Notes: generated from the letters alone by a model not told the origin. A DNA stretch of 62,230 bases from DAOUEO01 sp963763495 (GCA_963763495.1 CAVXOY010000022.1:1-62230); one strand, 5' to 3'. Counted from the first letter of the stretch, positions 17,691 through 26,288 are shown. A program made the numbers and translations.

Positions 17691-18293
17691 ATGACCCGCA
17701 TCGGCGTACTAGCCCTGCAAGGGGCGTTTGCTGAACACGTAGAGATACTCTCCCAACTGGGCGCTCAGGCAACCGAGGTCCGTCTCCCAGAGCACCTGAC
17801 AGGTCTTGATGGTCTGATTATCCCCGGCGGTGAGAGCACGACGATCAGTCAGCTCATGACTGAGTACGGGTTGCTCTCGCCGTTGCAGCGAATGGTAGGA
17901 CAGGGCTTTCCTGTTTGGGGTACCTGCGCCGGCATGATAATCCTGGCCCAAAGAGGGGCAGGCCTCGCCTTCCCGACGCTGGCGGTTATGGACATCACCG
18001 TCCAGCGCAACGCCTTTGGACGTCAGGTGGATAGCTTTGAGACAGGCTTGGATGTTCCTACCCTCGGCCAACCCCCTTTTCCTGCCGTGTTCATCCGCGC
18101 TCCCGCCATAGTGGAGAAAGGGCCTGAGGTGCAGACGCTGGCCTATCTCAATGGAGGAACAGTGGTGGCGGCGCAGCAGGGGTGTTTACTGGCCACATCC
18201 TTCCATCCCGAACTAACCGGCGACTGGCGCTTCCATCGCTATTTCCTGGGGGTCGTCGTCGACGGCAAGGCGGCGATAGCAGACTGTAGATAG
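17691..18293 (+). CDS. pdxT: Pyridoxal 5-phosphate synthase glutaminase subunit PdxT
   Basis: 200 aa class I glutaminase: MTRIGVLALQGAFAEHVEIL, LIIPGGESTTISQL, nucleophile Cys79 in WGTCAGMI, and the catalytic His-Glu in SFHPELTGD. Supplies ammonia to PdxS. The 120-codon frame on the other strand is a shadow. Confidence 0.96.
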   Translation: MTRIGVLALQGAFAEHVEILSQLGAQATEVRLPEHLTGLDGLIIPGGESTTISQLMTEYGLLSPLQRMVGQGFPVWGTCAGMIILAQRGAGLAFPTLAVMDITVQRNAFGRQVDSFETGLDVPTLGQPPFPAVFIRAPAIVEKGPEVQTLAYLNGGTVVAAQQGCLLATSFHPELTGDWRFHRYFLGVVVDGKAAIADCR

Positions 18294-18306
18294 CTGCGGT
18301 CATGTC

Positions 18307-19248
18307 ATGACAGTTGCCCGAACCGTGCGCCCGACGGACTTGGTTGCCCTGGTCTCCTTCGATGGCCGGGTCTATCCCAATGAGGCAAAAACCCGCGAGC
18401 GTATCGGCAAGACGGAGGCGGCGCCCCGTCCTCTGGAAAGCGCTCTCGAGCAGTGGTTTTCCTTCGCCACCGGCCGTCACACCTGGATCAGCGTCAAAGG
18501 GGCCACGCTGCGCGGTCTCGTTTCCGCCCGCCGTCGCGGTTCTCGTGCCGCTTGGGAGGTGGACTGCCTGATAAACGCTGCTGAGGACGACGACGCGGTC
18601 TGCCTGGGCCTGCTGGATCAAGCCGTCGCTGAGGCGGCCCGTCGCGGTGTCGAGAAGGTATTCTTGAGATTGACCGGCGGCAGCGGCATCCTTCCCCTTG
18701 CCCGCAAGGCCGGGTTCTGCGAGTTCCTAAGGGAGGAGTTGTTCTCCTGCCGTTCGCCGGTCACCGGCGAGCGCGGGATCGACAGGGCGCTCCCGTTGCG
18801 AAAAAGGGTTCGCGCCGACGACTACGCTCTGTTCCAGCTCTACAACGCGGTGGCTCCCGAGGCCGTCCGCCGCGCTGAGGCCGTCACGTTGAGCGAGTGG
18901 AGAGCTGCCCAGGAGCGCAACTGGCTCGCCGGTCGCAAGTCTCAATTGGTCTTGGAGCGCGACGGATCCATCACCGCCTGGCTCCGTCTAGCGGCTGACG
19001 CAAACATCGGCCGCTTTGACCTGGTGATTCACCCATCGGAGCAAGAAGGACAGGATGCGCTGCTTGACCTGGCCTTGTCGCGGCTGGCCGGAAACGGCCT
19101 TCTCCTCACCCTCATTCCGGAGTACGCCGACGGCTTGGGACGGGCCTTGTCGCAGCGCGGCTTCGAACGGGGACAGGAGTACATCGTCCTTGTGAGGCGG
19201 ACGGCTGTGGCGGTAAAAGCCACTCAGTTGGCACACAACACCATCTGA
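18307..19248 (+). CDS. GNAT-like acetyltransferase, probably two tandem GNAT folds
   Basis: 313 aa. The N-terminal part has a GNAT-like core: LVSARRRGSRAAWEVDCLI, then DDAVCLGLLDQAVAEAARRGVEKVFLRL and a GFCEFLREELF strand. The C-terminal part repeats the layout (LVLERDGSITAWLRLAADANIGRFDLVIHP, ALLDLALSRL, RGFERGQEYIVLVRR). The acetyl-CoA loop (Q/RxxGxG/A) is not obvious, so activity is uncertain. Sits between pdxT and the R3H ATPase on the same strand. Confidence 0.6.
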   Translation: MTVARTVRPTDLVALVSFDGRVYPNEAKTRERIGKTEAAPRPLESALEQWFSFATGRHTWISVKGATLRGLVSARRRGSRAAWEVDCLINAAEDDDAVCLGLLDQAVAEAARRGVEKVFLRLTGGSGILPLARKAGFCEFLREELFSCRSPVTGERGIDRALPLRKRVRADDYALFQLYNAVAPEAVRRAEAVTLSEWRAAQERNWLAGRKSQLVLERDGSITAWLRLAADANIGRFDLVIHPSEQEGQDALLDLALSRLAGNGLLLTLIPEYADGLGRALSQRGFERGQEYIVLVRRTAVAVKATQLAHNTI

Positions 19249-19279
19249 AGGTAGAGTTGGGGGTGCTTTGGAGGTAGCG

Positions 19280-20872
19280 GTGGAGAAACAGATAACTGAC
19301 GACCTGGACGAGTTCATAGAGGTATTGCCTCCCCGCATCAGCGGGCCGCTCAGGCAAGAGAAAGACAACCGTGAGCTTCTTGAGGTAGTGCTTGACCTGG
19401 GTCGCCTGCCGGAGGCCCGCTACCCCGGCCGCGACGTCATACTCAGCGATGTCGAGGTCAGCGAGCAGGACATCGACTACTTGGTGGGCCGCGTCAGCGA
19501 GTTCGGTGGCGACAACCGGGCAGGGATCGAGCGGACTCTGCACCGCATATCCGCCATCCGCAACCGCCGCCGCCGTGTCGTTGGGCTTACCTGCCGCGTC
19601 GGTCGCGCTGTATTCGGCACGATGCGGGTCATCGAGGACATCATTCGGTCCGGCAAGAGCGTCCTCCTGCTCGGCCGGCCCGGCGTCGGCAAGACGACGA
19701 TGCTGAGGGAGGTCGCCCGGGTCCTCGCGGATGACATGAACAAGCGGGTGGTGATCGTCGACACGTCCAACGAGATCGCCGGTGATGGCGACATACCGCA
19801 TCCGGCTATCGGCAGCGCCCGCCGCATGCAAGTGAGCGCTCCCAGCATGCAGCACGCGGTGATGATCGAGGCGGTGGAGAACCACATGCCGGAGGTCATA
19901 GTCATCGATGAGATCGGTACGGAGTTGGAGGCCGCAGCCGCCCGCACGATCGCCGAGCGGGGAGTACAGCTCGTCGCCACCGCCCACGGCAATACCCTGG
20001 AGAACCTCATGATGAACCCGACTCTCTCCGACCTTGTCGGAGGGATTCAGTCGGTGACCCTGGGCGATGAGGAGGCGCGGCGGCGGCGGACCCAGAAGTC
20101 GATCTTGGAGAGGAAAGCTCCGCCGACCTTCAACATTGTGGTGGAGATTCAGACGTATGACCGAGTGGCCGTGCACCAGAACGTGGCCGAAACGGTCGAT
20201 GCCATCCTGCGGGGATATCAGGTGGCGGCGGAGGTTCGCGAGATCGACGAGAAGGGGGAGGTGCGCCGGCTGAGCCAGGCCGACCTCGTGCGGGAAAAGT
20301 CGACAGTGGAGACGTTGGTCCATCCGATCACCGAGGCGCGACGGGGCCCGTCGGGCCTCTCTCGGAGCATCTATCCCTTCGGCATCTCCCGCAAGCGGCT
20401 GGAGCAGGCGATCCGGCAGACAGGTTCCCCGGCTACGGTCAGCGAGCATCTCAGCGATGCCGACCTTGTTCTGACCCTGCGCACCTTCTACCGGCGCAAG
20501 CCCCAGGCCCTCCGCGAGGCCGAGGCGCGAGGTCTCTCCATCTTCGTACTCAAGAACAACACCATATCTCAGATGGAGCAGAGCCTGATTGCCATGGACG
20601 GTGATCAGGAAAGGTTCGATCCGGTGGCGGCCGCGTTGCAGGAGGCTGAAAAGGCCATATCGGAGGTCATGGCCAGCGATCAGGAGATAGAGCTTTCCCC
20701 GCAGAACGCCTACATCCGGCGCCTTCAGCACCAATTGGCGCAGAAGTACAGCCTCTCATCGCGGAGCAGGGGACGTGAACCCCTGCGGCGGGTGCGCATT
20801 TACCGCGAGAACGGGTCGCCGGCACCGGAGACTGAGCCTGGGGTAATAGATGGCAGCGACGAAATCCCCTAG
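19280..20872 (+). CDS. R3H-domain AAA+ ATPase (SpoIIIAA/Ycf45-like)
   Basis: 530 aa, intact. Walker A GRPGVGKTT at about 132-140, Walker B VIVIDEIG, a sensor-like VATAHGN, and a C-terminal R3H single-stranded nucleic-acid-binding segment (ELSPQNAYIRRLQHQLAQKYSL). Conserved in cyanobacteria, plastids (Ycf45) and Gram-positives, related to the sporulation secretion ATPase SpoIIIAA; its role outside sporulation is unknown. GTG 19280 is chosen because GGAGG (19270-19274) ends 5 nt before it. Overlaps tmk by 23 nt. Confidence 0.88.
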   Translation: MEKQITDDLDEFIEVLPPRISGPLRQEKDNRELLEVVLDLGRLPEARYPGRDVILSDVEVSEQDIDYLVGRVSEFGGDNRAGIERTLHRISAIRNRRRRVVGLTCRVGRAVFGTMRVIEDIIRSGKSVLLLGRPGVGKTTMLREVARVLADDMNKRVVIVDTSNEIAGDGDIPHPAIGSARRMQVSAPSMQHAVMIEAVENHMPEVIVIDEIGTELEAAAARTIAERGVQLVATAHGNTLENLMMNPTLSDLVGGIQSVTLGDEEARRRRTQKSILERKAPPTFNIVVEIQTYDRVAVHQNVAETVDAILRGYQVAAEVREIDEKGEVRRLSQADLVREKSTVETLVHPITEARRGPSGLSRSIYPFGISRKRLEQAIRQTGSPATVSEHLSDADLVLTLRTFYRRKPQALREAEARGLSIFVLKNNTISQMEQSLIAMDGDQERFDPVAAALQEAEKAISEVMASDQEIELSPQNAYIRRLQHQLAQKYSLSSRSRGREPLRRVRIYRENGSPAPETEPGVIDGSDEIP

Positions 20873-21536
20873 CAGGAGGCCCGGCATCTTCATATCTCTT
20901 GAAGGAGGCGAGGGAGCGGGTAAGACCACCCAGGCGCAATTGCTCCGGCACCGGTTGGAACGCTTGGGGCACAAGGTCGTGGTGACCCGTGAGCCGGGCG
21001 GCACCCCTCTCAGCGAGGAGATCCGCCGCATTATCCTCCGCCCGTCCGCTGCCCCCCGACCGAATCCTTCCTCGTCAGACCTTCCCCCTGAGGCGGAGCT
21101 GTTGCTGTTCCTGGCGGCGCGGGCGCAACTGGTCGCGGAGGTCATCCGGCCTGCCCTGGAACGCGGAGAGATCGTCGTCTGCGACCGCTACAGCGATTCC
21201 ACTCTCGCCTATCAGGGGTACGGCCGCGGTCTCGATCTGGAGGAGGTCAAGGCAGCCGATAGGCTGGCGACGGGTGACCTGCGGCCGGACCTGTCTGTGC
21301 TCCTCGACTTGCCGGTGGACGTCGGCTTGGCGCGGAAGACGGCGGACGGGGAATGGGATGCTATCGGCCAGGAAGGACGGGAGTTCCACGAGCGCGTTCA
21401 TGCCGGCTTCGCCGAGATCGTCGCCGGTGAGCCGGGTCGCTGGATCGTGGTCGATGCTACGCTATCTTCGGAGGTGATCGCTGAACGGATCTGGGAGCGA
21501 GTAGAGCCTCTCGTCCACTCGCTTGCTGCCAGCTAG
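20850..21536 (+). CDS. tmk: Thymidylate kinase
   Basis: 228 aa. P-loop FISLEGGEGAGKTTQ, the DRY-type motif VCDRYSDSTLAYQGYGRG, TREPGGTPLSEEIR, and a lid loop with RKTADGEWD. Phosphorylates dTMP to dTDP. Overlaps both the R3H ATPase gene upstream and, without effect, the non-coding start of the ABC gene downstream. A longer than usual insert (about residues 62-73, APRPNPSSSDLPP) follows the REPGGT segment. Confidence 0.95.
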   Translation: MAATKSPSRRPGIFISLEGGEGAGKTTQAQLLRHRLERLGHKVVVTREPGGTPLSEEIRRIILRPSAAPRPNPSSSDLPPEAELLLFLAARAQLVAEVIRPALERGEIVVCDRYSDSTLAYQGYGRGLDLEEVKAADRLATGDLRPDLSVLLDLPVDVGLARKTADGEWDAIGQEGREFHERVHAGFAEIVAGEPGRWIVVDATLSSEVIAERIWERVEPLVHSLAAS

Positions 21537-21549
21537 CCTCTGCGCCGGC

Positions 21550-22266
21550 ATGGAAAGCGCTGTTGTTGCTGAAGGAGTCGCCAAGAGCTTCGGCCCCATC
21601 CGGGCCGTGGAGGATGTCACCCTTCACGTCGACGCCGGCCTCACCTACGGACTGCTAGGCCCCAGCGGCTGTGGCAAGACCACCCTGATTCGCCTCATTC
21701 TCGGCACCCTCCGGCCCTCGAAGGGCAGCGTCAGGGTATGGGGGCAGCCCGTTCCCTCTCGTGCCGTGCTGAGTGAGACCGGCTACATGCCCCAGGATAC
21801 CGGCCTGTACATGGAGCTTTCGGCGCGCGAGAACGTGGCCTTCTTCGCCCGCCTGTACGGTTGCCGAGAGCAAGACGACGTAGATCGCGTGCTCGAGTTG
21901 ATGGAGCTCTCCCACCGAGCCGACAGCCCCGTGAACACGTTGAGCGGAGGGATGCAGCGGCGGGTGTCGCTGGCCTGCGCCCTCGTGCACCGACCCCGCC
22001 TGCTGCTTCTGGACGAGCCCACCGTGGGCGTCGATCCCCGGCTGCGGGCCGCTTTCTGGAGTCATTTCCATGACCTGAACGAGGCGGGCACGACGATCAT
22101 CGTCTCCAGTCACGTGATGGACGAGGCTGCCCGTTGTCATCGGCTGGTGCTCATGCGCGATGGGCTTCTCCTCAGCGAGGGCACTCCGGACGAACTACAG
22201 CGGTCGGTCGGCGCCCGCTCTCTGGAGGAAGCGTTTCTCATCTATGCGGAGGCTCGCGGTGGATAA
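21550..22266 (+). CDS. ABC-2 type transporter ATP-binding protein
   Basis: Walker A LLGPSGCGKTTLI, Q-loop GYMPQDTGLY, signature LSGGMQRRVSLA, Walker B LLLLDEPTVGVD, H-loop IVSSHVMDEA. DrrA/NatA-like, the class that pairs with ABC-2 permeases to export drugs or lipids. ATG 21550 is preferred over an upstream in-frame start because the next residues match the family N-terminus. Overlaps the permease gene. Confidence 0.92.
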   Translation: MESAVVAEGVAKSFGPIRAVEDVTLHVDAGLTYGLLGPSGCGKTTLIRLILGTLRPSKGSVRVWGQPVPSRAVLSETGYMPQDTGLYMELSARENVAFFARLYGCREQDDVDRVLELMELSHRADSPVNTLSGGMQRRVSLACALVHRPRLLLLDEPTVGVDPRLRAAFWSHFHDLNEAGTTIIVSSHVMDEAARCHRLVLMRDGLLLSEGTPDELQRSVGARSLEEAFLIYAEARGG

Positions 22267-23386
22267 AGGCAGGACGTGGGCCATCGCCCTACGCATCGTC
22301 CGCCAGTTCCGGCGCGACCCGCGGACACTCGCCCTCATCGTCATTGTGCCGGCGCTTGTGCTCTCCCTGGTGGGGTATCTTCTCCGGAGCACCGAAAACA
22401 GCATCTCACTGGCCGCCGTCGATGAGACGTCCACTCCGGGGCCGATGCTTACCCTTCTGGAACGCGCTCTCGGTCAGGCGGGCTGGGATCTACGCGTTCT
22501 GTCCACAGAGGAAGAGGCGCTTGCCGCTGTCGAGGCTGGTGACGTGGACGGCGCCGTCATTCTCAGCGCCGTCGACTCAAGTGAAGCGGCGCCGCCCGAA
22601 GTTAGGCTTGTGCTCGAAGGCTCGAATCCCCAGAAGAGCCAGGCAATCCGCCGTGTTGTGTCCCAAGTGGTCATGTTCGCCGGGCTGATATCTCCGGCCC
22701 AGCTTCCGGACACGTCGGCGACGGGCGAGGGCGCGTCCGGACAGGTGGAGACGACGTACGTGCACGGCGGCCCTCAGTTCGATACGGTCGATTTCCAGGC
22801 GCCGCCGCTCATCGGTTTCTTCGCCTTCTTCTTTGTCTTCCTCCTGACGGCGGTGAGCTTCCTGCGGGAGAGAACGGGAGGGACGCTGGAGCGGCTGATG
22901 GTGACGCCGGCCCGCCGCGCCGAGGTGGTCCTCGGCTATATGTTGGGATTCAGTGTCCTCGCCGTGCTGCAAGCCGTGATCATCCTGCTGGTTGCTCTGC
23001 TTGTCCTCAACATCAACTACGTGGGAAACCTGGGTATTGTGTTTCTGATTGTGATTACGCTGACGATCGCTGCTGTGAACCTCGGCATCTTCCTGTCTAC
23101 CTTCGCCCGCAACGAACTCCAGGCGATCCAGTTTATCCCCCTGGTCATCGTCCCTCAGGGGCTCCTCAGCGGGGTCGTCTGGCAGATCGAGAGCATGCCG
23201 CGCTGGCTCCAGGGCGTCGCGCACGCGATGCCCCTGACCTACTCGAATCAAGCGCTCAGAGGTGTGATGCTGGAGGCGCAGGGGTTGACCAGCGGTGACC
23301 TTCTCCTCAACTTCGGCGTCCTCCTGGTGTTTGCCGCCTTCTTTGTCCTGCTGAGCAGTCTCACCCTTCGCCAACGTATGGACTAG
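22244..23386 (+). CDS. ABC-2 type permease
   Basis: 380 aa. One N-terminal TM helix (TLALIVIVPALVLSLVGYLL), an external domain of about 160 residues, then five TM helices starting at PPLIGFFAFFFVFLLTAVSF. Contains the ABC-2 motif RERTGGTLERLMVTPARR and a late GLLSGVVWQIESMP. Partner of the preceding ATPase; the exported substrate is not evident. The start is uncertain (ATG 22244 or GTG 22259), both overlapping the ATPase end. Confidence 0.9.
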   Translation: MRRLAVDKGRTWAIALRIVRQFRRDPRTLALIVIVPALVLSLVGYLLRSTENSISLAAVDETSTPGPMLTLLERALGQAGWDLRVLSTEEEALAAVEAGDVDGAVILSAVDSSEAAPPEVRLVLEGSNPQKSQAIRRVVSQVVMFAGLISPAQLPDTSATGEGASGQVETTYVHGGPQFDTVDFQAPPLIGFFAFFFVFLLTAVSFLRERTGGTLERLMVTPARRAEVVLGYMLGFSVLAVLQAVIILLVALLVLNINYVGNLGIVFLIVITLTIAAVNLGIFLSTFARNELQAIQFIPLVIVPQGLLSGVVWQIESMPRWLQGVAHAMPLTYSNQALRGVMLEAQGLTSGDLLLNFGVLLVFAAFFVLLSSLTLRQRMD

Positions 23387-23432
23387 TTACCGACTCTCTG
23401 GGAATCTGAATGAAGCCGGAGATCGGGCGCGG

Positions 23433-23460
23433 TTGACAACCAGCCCAAAGAAGGTAACAT
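23433..23460 (+). promoter_or_regulatory. Sigma-70-type promoter for the SDR gene
   Basis: TTGACA at 23433-23438 and TAACAT at 23455-23460 with a 16-nt spacer, 49 nt upstream of the SDR start. Confidence 0.5.
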
Positions 23461-23508
23461 TACTATCTCGCTCTTAGGCCTGAACAACCTGATTAGAGAG
23501 GATGCGCC

Positions 23509-24300
23509 ATGGATCTGGGAATTGAAGGGAAAGTTGCCCTCGTCGGCGGAGCCAGCCGCGGCATAGGCAAGGCCATCGCCTTTGGCCTCGCCAAAGAAGG
23601 ATGCCGGGTGTCGATTTGCGCCCGGGGTGAGAAGCAGCTAGAAGAAACAGCGGCGGAGATAAGAGCGGCGACCGGCGTCGACGTGCTGGCGGTTCCCTGC
23701 GATATGGCCCGCGCCGACGATATTCGCCGTTTCGTGGCGCAGACGGTGGAGCGATTCGGCCGCCTGGATATCGTCGTCAACAACGCCGGTGGCCCTCCGC
23801 CCGGCAGCTTCGAAAAGCATTCCGACGAGGTCTGGCAGGCGGCGCTGGCCCAGAATCTCCTGAGCGTTGTGCGCACCGTCCGCGAGGCCCTGCCCCATCT
23901 GCGACGGCAGGGTGGCGGGCGCATCATCAACATTACCTCCTACGCCGTCAAGCAGCCTATCGATGGCCTCATACTCTCCAACTCGGCTCGCCTGGGCGTC
24001 GTTGGTCTGGCGAAGACCCTGTCGAAGGAACTGGGGCCGGACAGCATTCTTGTGAACAACGTTTGCCCCGGTCCCATCCTCACCGACCGAATGAAGTCAC
24101 TGATGCAGTCGTGGGCGGAAGACCGAGGCCGGAGCTACGAACAGATAGTGGAAGAGGAGAGCAAGCGGATTCCGCTGGGGCATCTGGGTGCGCCGGAGGA
24201 CGTCGCTGCGTTGGTCGTATTCCTGGCCTCCGAACCTGCCCGACACATCACAGGCACGACGATCCAGGTGGACGGCGGCGCAACGGCGGCCGTCTTCTGA
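23509..24300 (+). CDS. Short-chain dehydrogenase-like protein lacking the canonical Tyr-Lys
   Basis: 263 aa classical SDR fold: GGASRGIGKAIAFG cofactor loop, VVNNAGGPPPG, IINITSYAVKQP, VCPGPILTDRM, and HITGTTIQVDGG at the end. Where a YxxxK catalytic pair is expected the sequence reads ILSNSARLGVVGLAK, so Tyr is replaced (Ser) and Lys by Arg. This matches a known BKR-like SDR subgroup without the canonical tetrad; its substrate is unknown. Calling it an oxoacyl-ACP reductase would overreach. Confidence 0.85.
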   Translation: MDLGIEGKVALVGGASRGIGKAIAFGLAKEGCRVSICARGEKQLEETAAEIRAATGVDVLAVPCDMARADDIRRFVAQTVERFGRLDIVVNNAGGPPPGSFEKHSDEVWQAALAQNLLSVVRTVREALPHLRRQGGGRIINITSYAVKQPIDGLILSNSARLGVVGLAKTLSKELGPDSILVNNVCPGPILTDRMKSLMQSWAEDRGRSYEQIVEEESKRIPLGHLGAPEDVAALVVFLASEPARHITGTTIQVDGGATAAVF

Positions 24301-24318
24301 TCAATTATTCACAATCGT

Positions 24319-24347
24319 TTGACATCTCTTTAGGGGGAATATATACT
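24319..24347 (+). promoter_or_regulatory. Consensus sigma-70-type promoter for the riboswitch transcript
   Basis: TTGACA (24319-24324), 17-nt spacer, TATACT (24342-24347). The predicted start of transcription near 24354 lies about 28 nt before the riboswitch aptamer. Confidence 0.75.
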
Positions 24348-24381
24348 ATCCATAGGGTTAACTATTATCTGAGCTGGTATA

Positions 24382-24507
24382 TCGCGCCGACCTGTGCCGA
24401 ACCCGTCTACGGGAACGGGGGAACCGAAGTTCCACAGGGGTGAATCTCACGCTAGTGAGTAGGGTACCTTTCGACCCGAACCCGACAGCTAACCCCGGAG
24501 GCAGCGA
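24382..24507 (+). ncRNA. Cyclic-di-AMP riboswitch (ydaO-yuaA type)
   Basis: Conserved segments of the class are present in order: CGCGCCGA, GGGGGAACCGAAG, GGGGTGAATCT, GTAGGGTACC, GACCCGAACCCGACAGCT and AACCCCGGAGGC. P1 can form between TCGC-GCC (24382-24388) and GGC-A-GCGA (24500-24507). In known cases this RNA turns genes off when c-di-AMP is high. No T-run terminator follows, so control may act on translation of the zinc-ribbon gene, whose SD starts about 45 nt downstream. Assigned from memory of the consensus; a covariance search would be decisive. Confidence 0.85.
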
Positions 24508-24560
24508 AGGGATTTGACCAGCAGGAAGAGTAGTACGTTTCTGCGCTAAAGGAGAGTCGA

Positions 24561-24770
24561 ATGGAGCCGATGCTGCCTCGAGTGTGTCCGCGTTGTCGTG
24601 GTTCGATGATAGCTGAAAAAGACTGGTACGGCGCCTACAGCAGTTGCCTCTCCTGCGGGTACGTTCACGAAGCCGTGTCCCCTCCGGCAATCGAGCTATT
24701 GGAGGAGGATGAGAGTGGGCGGGTGCGACAGAGGCGGCGGCAGCCTTCGCATGGCAAGCTGCGCTTGTAG
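24561..24770 (+). CDS. Small zinc-ribbon protein under the c-di-AMP riboswitch
   Basis: 69 aa. Two knuckles, CPRCRG near residue 9 and CLSCGY near residue 29, form a zinc ribbon; the C-terminal half is charged and Arg-rich (SGRVRQRRRQPSHGK), suggesting nucleic-acid or protein contact. AAAGGAG lies 6 nt before ATG 24561. No close family is recognised. The riboswitch placement is the strongest clue to its role. Confidence 0.7.
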   Translation: MEPMLPRVCPRCRGSMIAEKDWYGAYSSCLSCGYVHEAVSPPAIELLEEDESGRVRQRRRQPSHGKLRL

Positions 24771-25138
24771 AGAAACCCTCCCCAGCCGAAAGCAGATGCG
24801 CCTCCGCCACGCGGGGGCGCACGTATTTCCCCCGAGGCCGCACAGCGCCCAGTTGCCCCGAGTCTCCCCCCAACCCGCGGCCCCTTCCGTTCTTCGCCGA
24901 GCACCTGCCTGGGGCGCGGATACTTCCTACTACATGGGGACAGACATCTCATCTTTAGGGCAGGCACGGCCTATCGTTTCTCGTTTTCACCTATGTCTTT
25001 AGGATTGCGGTCTTCGGAAATACGGGACGATAACCGATGATCCGAGGGTTTTCCCTGATAGAGTGGATATTTCAGGCGAGGCTACAATGTCGGCGGTGAC
25101 TCAGCCATCGGCAAGAGGAATGGTCACTGACAAGCAAG
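24771..25138 (+). other. Intergenic stretch, no gene seen
   Basis: 368 nt between the two small zinc-ribbon genes. Open frames here have no recognisable protein character. A short ATG frame at 25088 (MSAVTQPSARG...) ends just as the next gene's frame opens and may be that gene's true N-terminus separated by a one-base shift. Confidence 0.4.
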
Positions 25139-25381
25139 TTGACCCCTAGGAGAGGAGGCCGCAAGTGGTACAGAGCGGCGACCAAGGAATGTCAGCATCA
25201 CTGGGTTCTGAGCGAACCCCGGGACGAAGTGATCTATGCCTCCTGCAAGCGGTGCAAAGCCACCAGACGGTACCCCGCGCGGCTGGAGATGATCGAGCGG
25301 TTTGACGACTACCAAGAACTGGTGACGGCCAGTCAACCGCTGCCGCGCTCACTTTGTGAGTCATTCGGGGAGGAGTCCTAG
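25139..25381 (+). CDS. Small zinc-binding protein
   Basis: About 80 aa as read from a TTG. The core KECQHHWVLSEP...IYASCKRCKATRRYPA has Cys-x-His-His plus Cys-x2-Cys, likely a zinc site, followed by an acidic helical tail. The start is uncertain: TTG 25139 opens the frame, but a one-base correction would join it to ATG 25088. A GTG frame with good SD spacing (GGAGG) reads through the same region without conserved residues and was rejected. Function unknown. Confidence 0.65.
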   Translation: MTPRRGGRKWYRAATKECQHHWVLSEPRDEVIYASCKRCKATRRYPARLEMIERFDDYQELVTASQPLPRSLCESFGEES

Positions 25382-25505
25382 CCATCCCCGTTCGCCGCAC
25401 CTCTACTTGCCAATAGTGCATGGTTATGGTAGATTTGTCGGCCGTTGGCAGAAGAGACCGTCTAGGGCAATTGGAGCCAGTAAGAGCTGAAGCAAGGGGT
25501 GGCGC

Positions 25506-26288
25506 ATGGACAGCCCAACAGCTAAGGGACCATTAGGGGCAAAGGGACGCTCACATGGCGATGGGGGGAGTTGGAGCCGCCCGGGCAGCGGGCGAATCCG
25601 AGTCCTCTTAGTCGACGACCATTCCGTACTGCGACAGGCGTTGCGATTGCTTCTGGACGCTCATCAAGAGGTGGAAGTCGTGGGTGACGTCAGCAACGGG
25701 CGCGAGGCGGTGGAAGAGGCCGAGAAGCTTCACCCTGACGTTGTCCTGATGGACATGGTGATGCAGGGTCTCAACGGGCTGGAAGCGACTCGTCAGATCC
25801 GCAAGCGGCTGCCCAAGACGAGGGTTCTCATGCTTACCGGCTACATGGAGGATGACCAGATCCTCGGTGCCCTTAGGGCGGGCGCCTCCGGATACGTAGT
25901 GAAGAAGTCGGATATCACTGAGCTCCTACTCGGCATTCAGGCCGTTTACCGCGGCAACACCTACTTCAGTTCAGCGATCTCTGATTCCGTTTCCATAAGT
26001 GAGCTGATGTGGCAGGCCCAGAAGTCGGAGGGCAAAGCAGGGTACGAGCTCCTTACCAGCAGGGAGCGCGAGGTCCTCCAGCTTATCGCTGAGGGTTATT
26101 CCAATCAGCGTATCGCAGAGGACTTGTTTATCAGCGTGAAGACGGTTGAGGCGCACAAGGCCCATATCATGAGCAAGCTTCACGCTCAGAATCGTACAGA
26201 CCTCATCCGCTATGCCATTCGAAAGGGCATTGTCAATCTAGAGGCAGCCCCCGACATGGGATCAGACAATTCGAGAGAGGCCGTCTAA
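25506..26288 (+). CDS. NarL/FixJ-type response regulator
   Basis: 260 aa. A 28-residue Gly/Ser-rich lead, receiver domain (about 30-150: RVLLVDDHSVLRQALR, phospho-acceptor Asp83 in VVLMDMVM, GYVVKK with the conserved Lys), then a LuxR-type HTH (about 190-250: LTSREREVLQLIAEGYSNQRIAEDLFISVKTVEAHKAHI). Phosphorylation-controlled DNA binding is expected. The histidine kinase 3.5 kb downstream carries its own receiver, so partnership is possible but unproven. AAGGGG precedes ATG 25506. Confidence 0.93.
   Translation: MDSPTAKGPLGAKGRSHGDGGSWSRPGSGRIRVLLVDDHSVLRQALRLLLDAHQEVEVVGDVSNGREAVEEAEKLHPDVVLMDMVMQGLNGLEATRQIRKRLPKTRVLMLTGYMEDDQILGALRAGASGYVVKKSDITELLLGIQAVYRGNTYFSSAISDSVSISELMWQAQKSEGKAGYELLTSREREVLQLIAEGYSNQRIAEDLFISVKTVEAHKAHIMSKLHAQNRTDLIRYAIRKGIVNLEAAPDMGSDNSREAV

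Noticed and set aside
19112..20734. 540-codon open frame on the minus strand
   Set aside because: Exactly antisense to the intact R3H ATPase; composition is His/Leu/Asp-rich as expected for a GC-rich shadow, with no domain.
24421..24432. GAACCGAAGTTC, a second match to the LexA box
   Set aside because: It lies inside the c-di-AMP aptamer, where the symmetry is explained by RNA base pairing, and is about 75 nt past the promoter.
25169..25320. GTG frame with ideal SD spacing in the second zinc-ribbon gene
   Set aside because: Its product has no conserved features and stops after about 47 codons, whereas the overlapping frame has a clear Cys/His zinc pattern.
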